Source: Bacteroidetes bacterium HGW-Bacteroidetes-16
GTDB lineage: Bacteria > Bacteroidota > Bacteroidia > Bacteroidales > F082
Direction: 5' to 3'
Assembly (NCBI GenBank): GCA_002840975.1
Contig: PHDN01000018.1
Span: 1-64,000, forward strand
DNA: 64,000 nucleotides
Shown here one piece after another: positions 55,443 to 62,929 of this stretch. The notes beneath the pieces were generated by a model. It saw only the letters and a list, made by a program, of their open reading frames with translations, had not been told where the DNA came from and searched no databases. Position numbers and translations under genes: made by a program. Within the stretch, counting starts at the first letter, position 1. Each line of letters opens with the position of its first letter.

Positions 55443-55512
55443 ATCGATTAACGATTTTAGAATGTCGACCCCGAAAACTTTCGGGGTCAAACTTCATCAT
55501 TCGTTAATCGAT
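55443..55512. repeat. Nested inverted repeat between BNR paralogue 3 and murA
   Basis: Outer arms ATCGATTAACGA (55443-55454) and TCGTTAATCGAT (55501-55512) are perfect inverted repeats. They enclose a strong hairpin, GACCCCGAAA/TTTCGGGGTC (55467-55488). The element lies in the convergent gap, 52 bp from the murA stop. No T-run follows either strand. It may be a dispersed hairpin repeat or a 3' stabiliser for murA. Confidence 0.65.
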
Positions 55513-55563
55513 ATTTGATATTCTTTCTATTCATTTTGAAACAAGTAGAAAATTCCCGGAAAG

Positions 55564-56868
55564 TTATATCCGCTCTATCATCGCTCCCAGTTGCTGCAAC
55601 CGGCCTTCAATATTCTGGTATCCCCGGTCGATTTGTTCAATGTTGTCGATGATGCTGGTGCCTTGGGCCGACAAGGCCGCGATCAGCAAGGCTACTCCTG
55701 CCCTGATGTCGGGCGAACTCATTCTGATGCCGCGTAAGGGGGTGGAATGATTTAAGCCGATTACCGTGGCACGGTGCGGGTCGCAGAGGATGATCCGGGC
55801 TCCCATATCGATTAGTTTATCAACAAAAAACAAGCGGCTTTCAAACATCTTTTGATGAATCAACACGCTGCCTTCTGCCTGGATGGCAACGACCAGTACA
55901 ATGCTGATTAAATCGGGAGTGAACCCGGGCCAGGGTGCATCCGCAATATTCATGATCGATCCATCGATAAATGTCTCGATGGCATAATGTTCGTGTTTGG
56001 GCACCAGGATGTCGTTGCCTTTTTGTTCAATGGTGATACCCAATCTCCGAAAGGTTGTCGGGATGAGACCCAGGTTCTCGAGTTGTACATTTTTAATGGT
56101 GATTTCCGACCTTGTCATGGCGGCCAAGCCAATAAAACTACCCACCTCGATCATGTCGGCCAGCATGGTGTGATTGGTGCCATGAAGCCTGTTTACACCA
56201 TGAATGGTAAGTAAATTACTGCCTATTCCTGCGATGTCTGCCCCCATATTGTTCAGCATCTTGCACAACTGAACCAGATAGGGTTCGCATGCCGCGTTAA
56301 AAATGGTGGTTGTCCCTTGAGCCCTCACGGCTGCCATCAGGATATTGGCTGTTCCTGTAACAGAGGCTTCCTCGAGTAACATATAATCCCCCACAAGTTG
56401 TTTGGCTGTTACTTCATAGCTTTTTTTGTCAGGATGGTATAAAAAGGTTGTTCCCAATTTTTGCAGGCCAACAAAATGGGTGTCAAGCCGCCTTCTGCCG
56501 ATTTTGTCGCCGCCAGGTTGAGGCAAGGTTCCTTTTCCGAACCGGGCCAGCAGGGGTCCCAGAAGCATCACGCTTCCACGGATTGAGGTGGCTTTTCGAT
56601 AAAAGTCTTCCGTGTCGAGATATTCCAGGTTGACTTTGGTAGCTTTCAATAACCACGATGAAGGTCCGGTTTTTGTTACATCCACTCCAAGGCCGGCGAG
56701 CAATTCTATCAGTTTGTTTACATCACTGATATCTGGCACGTTGTGCAGATGGACTTCCTCATCGGTAAGTAAAACAGCACAAAGGATCTGTAAAGCCTCG
56801 TTTTTCGCTCCCTGGGGAATGATTTCTCCGGAAAGTCTTTTTCCGCCTGTTATTTTAAATGATGTCAT
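55564..56868 (-). CDS. murA: UDP-N-acetylglucosamine 1-carboxyvinyltransferase (MurA), Cys-to-Asp form
   Basis: This 434-residue enzyme catalyses the first committed step of peptidoglycan synthesis, transferring enolpyruvate from PEP to UDP-GlcNAc. The N-terminal GAKNEALQILCAVLL contains the Lys-Asn pair of the active site. The catalytic loop reads LPQPGGDKIGRRRLDTH, with Asp121 where E. coli has Cys115 (PGGC). The C-terminal DIRAGVALLIAAL is conserved. The Cys-to-Asp change is known from other bacteria to keep activity and give resistance to fosfomycin, which alkylates the Cys. The gene lies downstream of a DUF4290 gene, with a terminator between. Confidence 0.96.
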   Translation of the reverse strand: MTSFKITGGKRLSGEIIPQGAKNEALQILCAVLLTDEEVHLHNVPDISDVNKLIELLAGLGVDVTKTGPSSWLLKATKVNLEYLDTEDFYRKATSIRGSVMLLGPLLARFGKGTLPQPGGDKIGRRRLDTHFVGLQKLGTTFLYHPDKKSYEVTAKQLVGDYMLLEEASVTGTANILMAAVRAQGTTTIFNAACEPYLVQLCKMLNNMGADIAGIGSNLLTIHGVNRLHGTNHTMLADMIEVGSFIGLAAMTRSEITIKNVQLENLGLIPTTFRRLGITIEQKGNDILVPKHEHYAIETFIDGSIMNIADAPWPGFTPDLISIVLVVAIQAEGSVLIHQKMFESRLFFVDKLIDMGARIILCDPHRATVIGLNHSTPLRGIRMSSPDIRAGVALLIAALSAQGTSIIDNIEQIDRGYQNIEGRLQQLGAMIERI

Positions 56869-56976
56869 AGTTCACAAATCTTAAACGACCAAAGTAAAGA
56901 CGTCAACTCAAGCAGCAAACAGGTTTTTGGATGACAAAAAAGCTGTGCCGGCTTAATCGACAGGTTGTAAAATAAC

Positions 56977-57008
56977 AAAAAAACAGCCATATAGGGACTG
57001 TTTTTTTT
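56977..57008 (-). terminator. Terminator of the DUF4290 gene
   Basis: On the minus strand AAAACAG-CC pairs with the GG-CTGTTTT arm, followed by a run of T, just past the DUF4290 stop. The sequence is symmetric enough to work on either strand. Confidence 0.7.
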
Positions 57009-57059
57009 AATTATTTATTTATTCAGGAAAATGTCGAAACGATTGGTTCGAAGGGGCAC

Positions 57060-57692
57060 CTATTTGGTGTATTTTTTTTTGGTGTTGCTTCCAAAACCTT
57101 TTTGTGGTTTCTTCTTCAATTTGTTGACAGGTTTATTTTTTACAACCACTTCACTCACACTAATCAATGGGGTCAGTTGATTAAAAATCAGTTTGCCATC
57201 TGACATTTCCTCCAGGTGTTTGGCAATGGTGGCATCGCTTACTGATTCCCTGTTCCAGGTAAGGTAAGAACGTTTTAAGTAATTGGCGATTGATAATATC
57301 AACGCGTCTTTTTCTTCACCCTCTTCAAATTCGTTGCTTTTGGCAATAATATTTTCGATGGTTTTCCCATAGTGCCTCAGGCTTATTTTTTTGTCGCTGT
57401 ATTGAATCCTGTCAGGTTTACGCATCAGGTTTTCTTTCACAGGCTTTGGATAAGGGCTGTCGACATCAAGTTTGAAATCGGCAATCATGTGCATGTGGTC
57501 CCACAGGGTTTGAATATAATCACTCGATTCTTTGATGTCAGGATTCATCTGACCCATCACACGCACTACAAATTGAGCCGACTTATTGCGTTTTTCACGA
57601 TCTTCAATGCCTACGGTGTATTCAATCATTTTTTGGATATTCCGGCCGTATTCGGGGATTATCATGTGTTCGCGGGTTGTGTTATAATCCAT
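57060..57692 (-). CDS. DUF4290 domain-containing protein
   Basis: A 210-residue cytoplasmic protein of a Bacteroidetes-specific family. The N-terminal MDYNTTREHMIIPEYGRNIQ and the later LWDHMHMIADFKLDVDSPYP are the family landmarks. The C-terminus is Lys-rich (KKKPQKGFGSNTKKKYTK) and may bind nucleic acid. Family members are often found beside murA, as here. No function is known. A -7 element lies 53 bp upstream of the start codon. Confidence 0.85.
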   Translation of the reverse strand: MDYNTTREHMIIPEYGRNIQKMIEYTVGIEDREKRNKSAQFVVRVMGQMNPDIKESSDYIQTLWDHMHMIADFKLDVDSPYPKPVKENLMRKPDRIQYSDKKISLRHYGKTIENIIAKSNEFEEGEEKDALILSIANYLKRSYLTWNRESVSDATIAKHLEEMSDGKLIFNQLTPLISVSEVVVKNKPVNKLKKKPQKGFGSNTKKKYTK

Positions 57693-57745
57693 TCCTTTAT
57701 TAGTATGTGATTTGAATCAATTAGTTGCCTAAGCAACAGAGGCCG

Positions 57746-57753
57746 CAAAATTA
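57746..57753 (-). promoter_or_regulatory. -7 element of the DUF4290 gene
   Basis: Minus-strand TAATTTTG matches TAnnTTTG. The leader to the start codon contains GTTGC-CTAA-GCAAC, a small hairpin at 57724-57737. Confidence 0.4.
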
Positions 57754-57829
57754 ATACTTTATTTCGCGATAATCTAATGTGACGAAGTTATTATTTTTTT
57801 GTGAATGATTTTCATACCTGCTATTTATG

Positions 57830-57916
57830 TACTTTTGCACCGAATTTCGAGGCAGCCTGCCAAACTTCAGTTCGAAGTTGGTTTGTAAACTTTATTCACA
57901 AATAAATGTTTACAAA
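57830..57916 (+). promoter_or_regulatory. Upstream promoter and structured leader of rplM-rpsI
   Basis: TACTTTTG at 57830-57837 is a -7 match. The following 80 nt hold several inverted repeats: AACTTC/GAAGTT (57863-57868 with 57874-57879) and TTTGTAAAC/GTTTACAAA (57882-57890 with 57908-57916). This could be an autogenous regulatory leader, but a second promoter starts downstream of it and would bypass it. Confidence 0.4.
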
Positions 57917-57948
57917 TTTGGTAGTTAGTGAAATAGTTTCTATTTTTG
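57917..57948 (+). promoter_or_regulatory. Proximal promoter of rplM-rpsI
   Basis: TTTG at 57917-57920 and TATTTTTG at 57941-57948 are 20 nt apart and fit the Bacteroidetes promoter. The rplM ATG is 53 bp downstream. The rest of the 308-bp divergent gap (57693-58000) holds no gene. Confidence 0.7.
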
Positions 57949-58000
57949 CACCCCAATTTTCAAGGCTTTTGATTAAACGGCTTAAGAAACAATTAATTAG

Positions 58001-58456
58001 ATGGATACATTAAGTTATAAAACAGTTAGTGCCAATTCAAACACCGTCACCAAGGAGTGGGTGTTGATTGATGCTGAGAATGAAGTACTGGGTCGCTTGG
58101 CCAGTAATGTTGCCAAACTGCTACGCGGGAAGCTCAAACCAAATTTCACTCCTCATGTGGATTGTGGCGACAATGTGGTAATTATTAACGCTGAGAAAAT
58201 CAGGTTAACCGGTAATAAACTCAATGCCAAAGAATATATTCGCCACAGTGGATATCCTGGTGGCCAACGGTCGAAAACCGCACGTGAAATCTTGGCGACG
58301 AAACCTCAAATGATCGTGGAAAAGGCCATCAAAGGGATGTTGCCAAAAAATAAGTTGGGAGCGCAACTTTATGGCAACCTGTATGTTTATGTTGGAAGCG
58401 AGCACAAGCAGGAAGCCCAGAAACCAAAGAAAATAAATATTAATACAATCAGATAA
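58001..58456 (+). CDS. rplM: Ribosomal protein L13
   Basis: A 151-residue large-subunit protein. The conserved segments are [58 protein letters not shown] and [11 protein letters not shown]. It is first of the L13-S9 pair, with rpsI starting 7 bp later, the universal gene order. Confidence 0.98.
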   Translation: MDTLSYKTVSANSNTVTKEWVLIDAENEVLGRLASNVAKLLRGKLKPNFTPHVDCGDNVVIINAEKIRLTGNKLNAKEYIRHSGYPGGQRSKTAREILATKPQMIVEKAIKGMLPKNKLGAQLYGNLYVYVGSEHKQEAQKPKKININTIR

Positions 58457-58463
58457 AAAACCT

Positions 58464-58850
58464 ATGGAAGTCATTAATTCATTAGGCAGGAGAAAAACTG
58501 CAGTAGCCAGGGTTTATCTTCAGGAAGGCACCGGGAAAATCACCATTAACAAGCGTGATTATAAAGAATTTTTCCCTACAGCTATTTTGCATTATGTTGT
58601 TGAACAACCTTTTCAACTGACCGAAAATTTAGGTAAGTTCGACATCAAAGCAAATCTGGATGGCGGTGGTATTACCGGTCAGGCCGAAGCCTTGCGTTTA
58701 GGTATTGCCCGGGCACTCGTCAAACTTAATCCTGAATATCGTCCGATTTTGAAGAAAAACGGATTGATGAAGAGAGACCCACGTATGGTTGAACGCAAAA
58801 AACCCGGACAGCCTAAAGCACGTAAGAAATTCCAGTTTAGTAAACGATAG
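58464..58850 (+). CDS. rpsI: Ribosomal protein S9
   Basis: A 128-residue small-subunit protein. SLGRRKTAVARVYLQEGTGKITIN at the start and the basic tail RKKFQFSKR, whose Arg contacts P-site tRNA, are characteristic. It is co-transcribed with rplM. The 109-bp gap to rpsB may hold a further promoter, although no clear TAnnTTTG match was found there. Confidence 0.98.
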   Translation: MEVINSLGRRKTAVARVYLQEGTGKITINKRDYKEFFPTAILHYVVEQPFQLTENLGKFDIKANLDGGGITGQAEALRLGIARALVKLNPEYRPILKKNGLMKRDPRMVERKKPGQPKARKKFQFSKR

Positions 58851-58959
58851 ATTTCAATTACAACGGAATGTGTTTAGTATCCAAATTGTTGAAATTCCTT
58901 GTCATAATTCAGGACTATTCAGCAATTGAGTTTAGAGAATGTAAACAAAAATAATCAAC

Positions 58960-59838
58960 ATGGCAAAAGTTAGTTTCGACGAATTACTCGATGCAGGTGT
59001 ACATTTTGGTCACCTGAAAAGAAAATGGAATCCGGCAATGGCTCCTTATATTTTTATGGAGCGCAATGGAATTCATATTATTGACCTGTATAAAACACAG
59101 GCAAAACTTGAGGAAGCTCAGAACGCCCTCAAACAAATGGCTATTTCAGGACGCAGAATACTTTTTGTGGCCACAAAAAAACAAGCCAAAGTGATTGTTT
59201 CTGAAATGGTTAAAAATATCAACATGCCCTACGTTACTGAACGTTGGCCCGGTGGTATGTTAACCAACTTTGCTACCATCCGCAAAGCAGTGCGTAAAAT
59301 GTCGAATATCGACAAGATGGTTACCACCAGTTCATGGGGGAACTTATCGAAAAGAGAACGCCTGCAAATTACCCGCGAACGTGCCAAACTTGAGAAAAAC
59401 TTAGGAAGCATAGCGGATATGAGCCGACTTCCGGCTGCCATCTTTGTTGTAGATATCAACAAAGAGAAAATTGCTGTAGCCGAGGCCCGCAAATTAAACA
59501 TCCCTGTATTTGCCATGGTGGATACCAATACCGATCCAAACCTGGTGGATTTCCCTATTCCTGCAAACGATGATGCTTCAAAATCAATATTTATTATTTT
59601 AGATGCCGTCATCCAGTCCATTATTGAAGGTTTGAACGAAAGACGTTTGATCAGAGACAAACAGGATGAAGCTGATAATGAATTGGATGATATGCAGGAT
59701 GATGACCTGAAATCAAAATCTGATAACCTAAAGGTAGCTGAAGAAGAAGCAGATAAGAATGCTGAAAGGAAAGCCAAGTTAGGAGTAAAAGAAGTCGCCA
59801 AACCAAAACGGAAGCGCAAAGAAATTACTAAGAATTAG
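58960..59838 (+). CDS. rpsB: Ribosomal protein S2 with extended C-terminus
   Basis: A 292-residue S2, about 45-50 residues longer than the usual ~240. The core is conserved: ELLDAGVHFGHLKRKWNPAMAPYIF, ERWPGGMLTNF, DTNTDPNLVDFPIPANDDASKSI. The extra C-terminal part starts near residue 225 with an acidic stretch (NELDDMQDDD), then a charged segment, and ends basic (KPKRKRKEITKN). The tail is low-complexity and probably disordered. tsf follows after 29 bp, the usual rpsB-tsf pair. Confidence 0.97.
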   Translation: MAKVSFDELLDAGVHFGHLKRKWNPAMAPYIFMERNGIHIIDLYKTQAKLEEAQNALKQMAISGRRILFVATKKQAKVIVSEMVKNINMPYVTERWPGGMLTNFATIRKAVRKMSNIDKMVTTSSWGNLSKRERLQITRERAKLEKNLGSIADMSRLPAAIFVVDINKEKIAVAEARKLNIPVFAMVDTNTDPNLVDFPIPANDDASKSIFIILDAVIQSIIEGLNERRLIRDKQDEADNELDDMQDDDLKSKSDNLKVAEEEADKNAERKAKLGVKEVAKPKRKRKEITKN

Positions 59839-59867
59839 AAATAAAAATCTTCTGAAAAAAATTAATC

Positions 59868-60698
59868 ATGAATATTACTGCCCAACAGGTAAATGAATTA
59901 AGAAAAGTAACGGGTGCAGGTATGATGGATTGCAAGAAAGCTTTGATTGAAGCTGAAGGCAATATGGAAAACGCCATCGACGTGTTGCGTAAAAAAGGAC
60001 AAAAAGTGGCCGCAAATCGCGCTGACCGTAGTGCCTCTGAAGGTGTTGTACTGGCGAAAACCTCTGCTGATGGTAAATTCACCGGAATCGTGATGATCAA
60101 TTGCGAAACGGACTTTGTTGCAAAGAATGCCGATTTCGTTGGATACGTACAATCTGTTTTAAATGTGGCTGTTGAAAACAAGGCCAAAACTGCTGAGGAA
60201 TTGTCAGCCATGTCGTTAAACGGTCGCACCGTTGGCGAAACCATTGTAGACCAGACCGGCGTTATTGGAGAAAAAATCGAAATTGGCAAATATGCCTGCG
60301 TTACTGGCGAAAGTACCTACGCGTACATTCATCCCGGAAACAGAATAGCTACCATCGTCGCTTTTAACAAAGCTGGTCAGCAACTTGCGCAGGCCGGAAA
60401 AGATGTGGCCATGCAGGCAGCGGCTATGTCGCCTATCGCACTCGACAAAGGTGATGTGACCCAGGATGTAATCGACCGCGAAATTGAGATTGGAAAAGAT
60501 CAGGCCCGTCAGGAAGGTAAAGCTGAGGAAATGCTCGAAAAAATTGCTTTGGGTAAACTGAATAAGTTTTACAAAGAAAACACCTTACTCAATCAGACTT
60601 TTATCAAGGATGCAAAGAAAAGTGTTGCAGAATACCTGACTGATACCGAAAAAGGTTTAACTATAACCGATTTCAAAAGATTTGCGTTGGGAGCTTAG
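59868..60698 (+). CDS. tsf: Elongation factor Ts
   Basis: A 276-residue nucleotide exchange factor for EF-Tu. The N-terminal UBA-like domain reads VNELRKVTGAGMMDCKKALIEAEG, and NCETDFVAKNADF contains the TDFV motif that contacts EF-Tu. The length is normal for this family. It ends in a strong bidirectional terminator shared with the convergent GatB/YqeY gene. Confidence 0.98.
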   Translation: MNITAQQVNELRKVTGAGMMDCKKALIEAEGNMENAIDVLRKKGQKVAANRADRSASEGVVLAKTSADGKFTGIVMINCETDFVAKNADFVGYVQSVLNVAVENKAKTAEELSAMSLNGRTVGETIVDQTGVIGEKIEIGKYACVTGESTYAYIHPGNRIATIVAFNKAGQQLAQAGKDVAMQAAAMSPIALDKGDVTQDVIDREIEIGKDQARQEGKAEEMLEKIALGKLNKFYKENTLLNQTFIKDAKKSVAEYLTDTEKGLTITDFKRFALGA

Positions 60699-60711
60699 AT
60701 TTCCCAGTGAT

Positions 60712-60743
60712 AAAAAAAGCCCGGCTTCAACCGGGCTTTTTTT
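60712..60743. terminator. Bidirectional terminator between tsf and the GatB/YqeY gene
   Basis: A perfect stem GCCCGG/CCGGGC with loop CTTCAA is flanked by A7 on the left and T7 on the right, so it can end transcription on both strands of this convergent pair. Confidence 0.92.
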
Positions 60744-60758
60744 ATGCTATAATGATTT

Positions 60759-61211
60759 TTAACTCAACAGTTTCTTTACAATTCCCGATATGGTTTTGTT
60801 GTCGGCCTTTCCTTCAAGTCTGGCTGAGGCAGCACCCATTACTTTACCCATGTCTTTTATAGAGTGGGCTCCGGTTTCTTTTATGATGAGAGCCACAAGT
60901 TCTTCCACTTCCTGCGTGGTTAATTGCGCCGGCAGGTAAGCTTCAATAATGACGGTTTGATACAATTCGTCTTCTTCTAAATCAGGTCGGTTTTGCTCCT
61001 TATAGATGATGGCAGCCTCCTTACGTTGTTTTACCAACTTTTGAAGAAGTTTTATTTCCAGCGTTTCTGGGATTTCACCGCTGGTCACATCTTTCCCTGT
61101 TTTTAACAGAAGCAATTCGGCTTTTATGGCACGTAGTGCATCCAATTTGCGCTTGTCTTTAGCAAACATGGCCACTTTGATGTCATTGTTTATGAGTATT
61201 TCAAGATTCAT
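60759..61211 (-). CDS. GatB/YqeY domain-containing protein
   Basis: A 150-residue YqeY-like protein, related to the tail domain of GatB that recognises tRNA. Landmarks are LDALRAIKAELLLLKTGK, LQKLVKQRKEAAIIYKEQNRPDL and the end KDMGKVMGAASARLEGKADNKTISGIVKKLL. It is 18 bp from ftsZ on the same strand; this pairing is common in Bacteroidetes. It may assist tRNA-dependent amidation, but free YqeY proteins have no settled function. Confidence 0.92.
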   Translation of the reverse strand: MNLEILINNDIKVAMFAKDKRKLDALRAIKAELLLLKTGKDVTSGEIPETLEIKLLQKLVKQRKEAAIIYKEQNRPDLEEDELYQTVIIEAYLPAQLTTQEVEELVALIIKETGAHSIKDMGKVMGAASARLEGKADNKTISGIVKKLLS

Positions 61212-61229
61212 TTTAATGCCTTAAAGGTG

Positions 61230-62834
61230 TTAATCAACGTTGTCGTGAAGAAACGAGTTGTCGGATTTGATGACGGGTTGGTTTTTCCCGTCTTCACCGA
61301 GTGTGTATCTTGATACATTGGATTCTGATGAATGGATAGTTTCGCCCAGTTCCACTTTTTTGCGCAGATAGGCCGGCTGGTTTTCCAATTCGGCTAATTT
61401 TTCAGGTGAGCGTAAATTGATACTTAGATTTTTAAGTTTGTTAATTCGCTCATTGGCATTTTTTGAAATATTTTCTTCATCTTCATTTGGTGAGGGAGCG
61501 TGCTCGATGATTTTCTCAGCTTCTTTTTCTGGTAATGAAGAAATAGTATGGCCTACACTTAAATATGGATTCGGGCTCTGTCGGATTAAATTGATGGGAT
61601 TTTTGATTGACGCGGACATGGTGGTCTCCGGGGCCTTTTCAGCTGAGGTTGATAGGTCCATGTTATGAACAACTTTTTGGGTGGGTGCCTCAATGGTGGG
61701 TTCAGTTTTTGTTTCGGCTAATGGATTGATTTTTTTTACCAGTTTGATCTCCGATTCAACCTCTGTATTGTCTTCTGTAAATATTGTTTTTTGTAGTGGT
61801 TCTGGTGGTTTTACGTTGAACGACAGTCGATTTTGTCCAATGGTCCCAATCACCGTGTGTTCTGCTTCCACCTGAGGTTTTGTGTTTTCGAAACCGGTGG
61901 CAATAATGGTGATACCAATGGCTTCACCCAGCGTTTCATCTGAACCGGTACCCCAAATAATGTCGGCGTCTTCACCGCTTTCTTTTTGAACGTATTCGGT
62001 GATTTCGGTTATCTCATCCATGCGGATGTCTTTGGTGCCGGTCATAATGTACAGTAAGATGTCTGTAGCGCCTTTCACCTCATTGTCGTTGAGCAAAGGT
62101 GAATTCATGGCTTGTTCAATAGCCCTGATGGCACGATCTTCGCCTTCGGCCCTGGCCGAACCCATGATGGCCTTACCGCTATCTTTTATTACTGTTTTAA
62201 CATCTTCAAAGTCAACATTCACATATCCGGTAACCGTGATGAGTTCGGCAATACCTTTTGCGGCAGTTGTTAATACATTGTCGGCTTTGGCAAAGGCATC
62301 TGAAAGAATGAGATCGCCGAATTGTTGTCGAAGCTTATCATTGCTGATAACTAATAACGAATCCACGTATTTCTTAATTTCGGCAATACCCAGTTCGGCC
62401 TGTTTACGGCGTTTGCGGCCCTCGAAATTGAAAGGTAATGTCACAATACCTACCGTTAGAATCCCCATTTCGCGTGCCAGCTTGGCAATTACCGGCGCCG
62501 CTCCTGTTCCGGTACCACCGCCCATTCCTGCCGTAATAAACAGCATTTGTGTGGTTTCATCCGCTAGCAACTCTTTTATTTTATCAAGCGAGCCTTCTGC
62601 TGCCAATTTGCCTACTTCCGGATTGGCTCCTGCACCCAGTCCGTTCTTGTTACCAATTTCAATTTTGATAGGCACGGGACTCGACTCCAGTGCCTGTACA
62701 TCGGTGTTGCAGATTGCGAACTCAACTCCTGTAATACCTTGTTTAAACATGTGGTTTACAGCATTTGATCCACCACCGCCCACACCCAGGACTTTAATGA
62801 TGGACGGATGTTGCTTTGGTTGAAAAGTAATCAT
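61230..62834 (-). CDS. ftsZ: Cell division protein FtsZ
   Basis: A 534-residue tubulin-like GTPase that forms the Z ring. The GTPase core (residues ~10-320) has the GGGTGTG signature at 106-112 (AGMGGGTGTGAAPV), the FEGRKRRKQAELGI helix and the T7-type DVKTVIKDSG segment. The remaining ~200 residues are a long, Pro/Glu/Ser/Thr-rich linker, ending with a conserved ELENQPAYLRKKV segment that is the Bacteroidetes-type C-terminal interaction peptide, followed by a further short tail. It lies between ftsA and the GatB/YqeY gene. Confidence 0.98.
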   Translation of the reverse strand: MITFQPKQHPSIIKVLGVGGGGSNAVNHMFKQGITGVEFAICNTDVQALESSPVPIKIEIGNKNGLGAGANPEVGKLAAEGSLDKIKELLADETTQMLFITAGMGGGTGTGAAPVIAKLAREMGILTVGIVTLPFNFEGRKRRKQAELGIAEIKKYVDSLLVISNDKLRQQFGDLILSDAFAKADNVLTTAAKGIAELITVTGYVNVDFEDVKTVIKDSGKAIMGSARAEGEDRAIRAIEQAMNSPLLNDNEVKGATDILLYIMTGTKDIRMDEITEITEYVQKESGEDADIIWGTGSDETLGEAIGITIIATGFENTKPQVEAEHTVIGTIGQNRLSFNVKPPEPLQKTIFTEDNTEVESEIKLVKKINPLAETKTEPTIEAPTQKVVHNMDLSTSAEKAPETTMSASIKNPINLIRQSPNPYLSVGHTISSLPEKEAEKIIEHAPSPNEDEENISKNANERINKLKNLSINLRSPEKLAELENQPAYLRKKVELGETIHSSESNVSRYTLGEDGKNQPVIKSDNSFLHDNVD

Positions 62835-62929
62835 ATAAGGTTAGAATTAATAGTGTTATAAAAATAGTTTATTCAAAATTGGCGGGTAATATATCGTTCA
62901 GTAGTTTTTAACAAACGAAAGTTAATTGC

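Noticed and set aside
55290-55490. 66-residue ORF on the minus strand after BNR paralogue 3
   Set aside because: It spans the terminator of the upstream gene and the inverted repeat; it is noncoding in character.
59229-59819. 196-residue ORF antisense to rpsB
   Set aside because: It is a shadow of a highly conserved ribosomal gene with Ser/Phe-rich low complexity; no promoter or family resemblance.
61999-62823. 274-residue ORF antisense to ftsZ
   Set aside because: It lies wholly within the conserved FtsZ GTPase domain, is rich in low-complexity Ser/Ala/Pro as expected of a codon-bias shadow, and has no recognisable domain.
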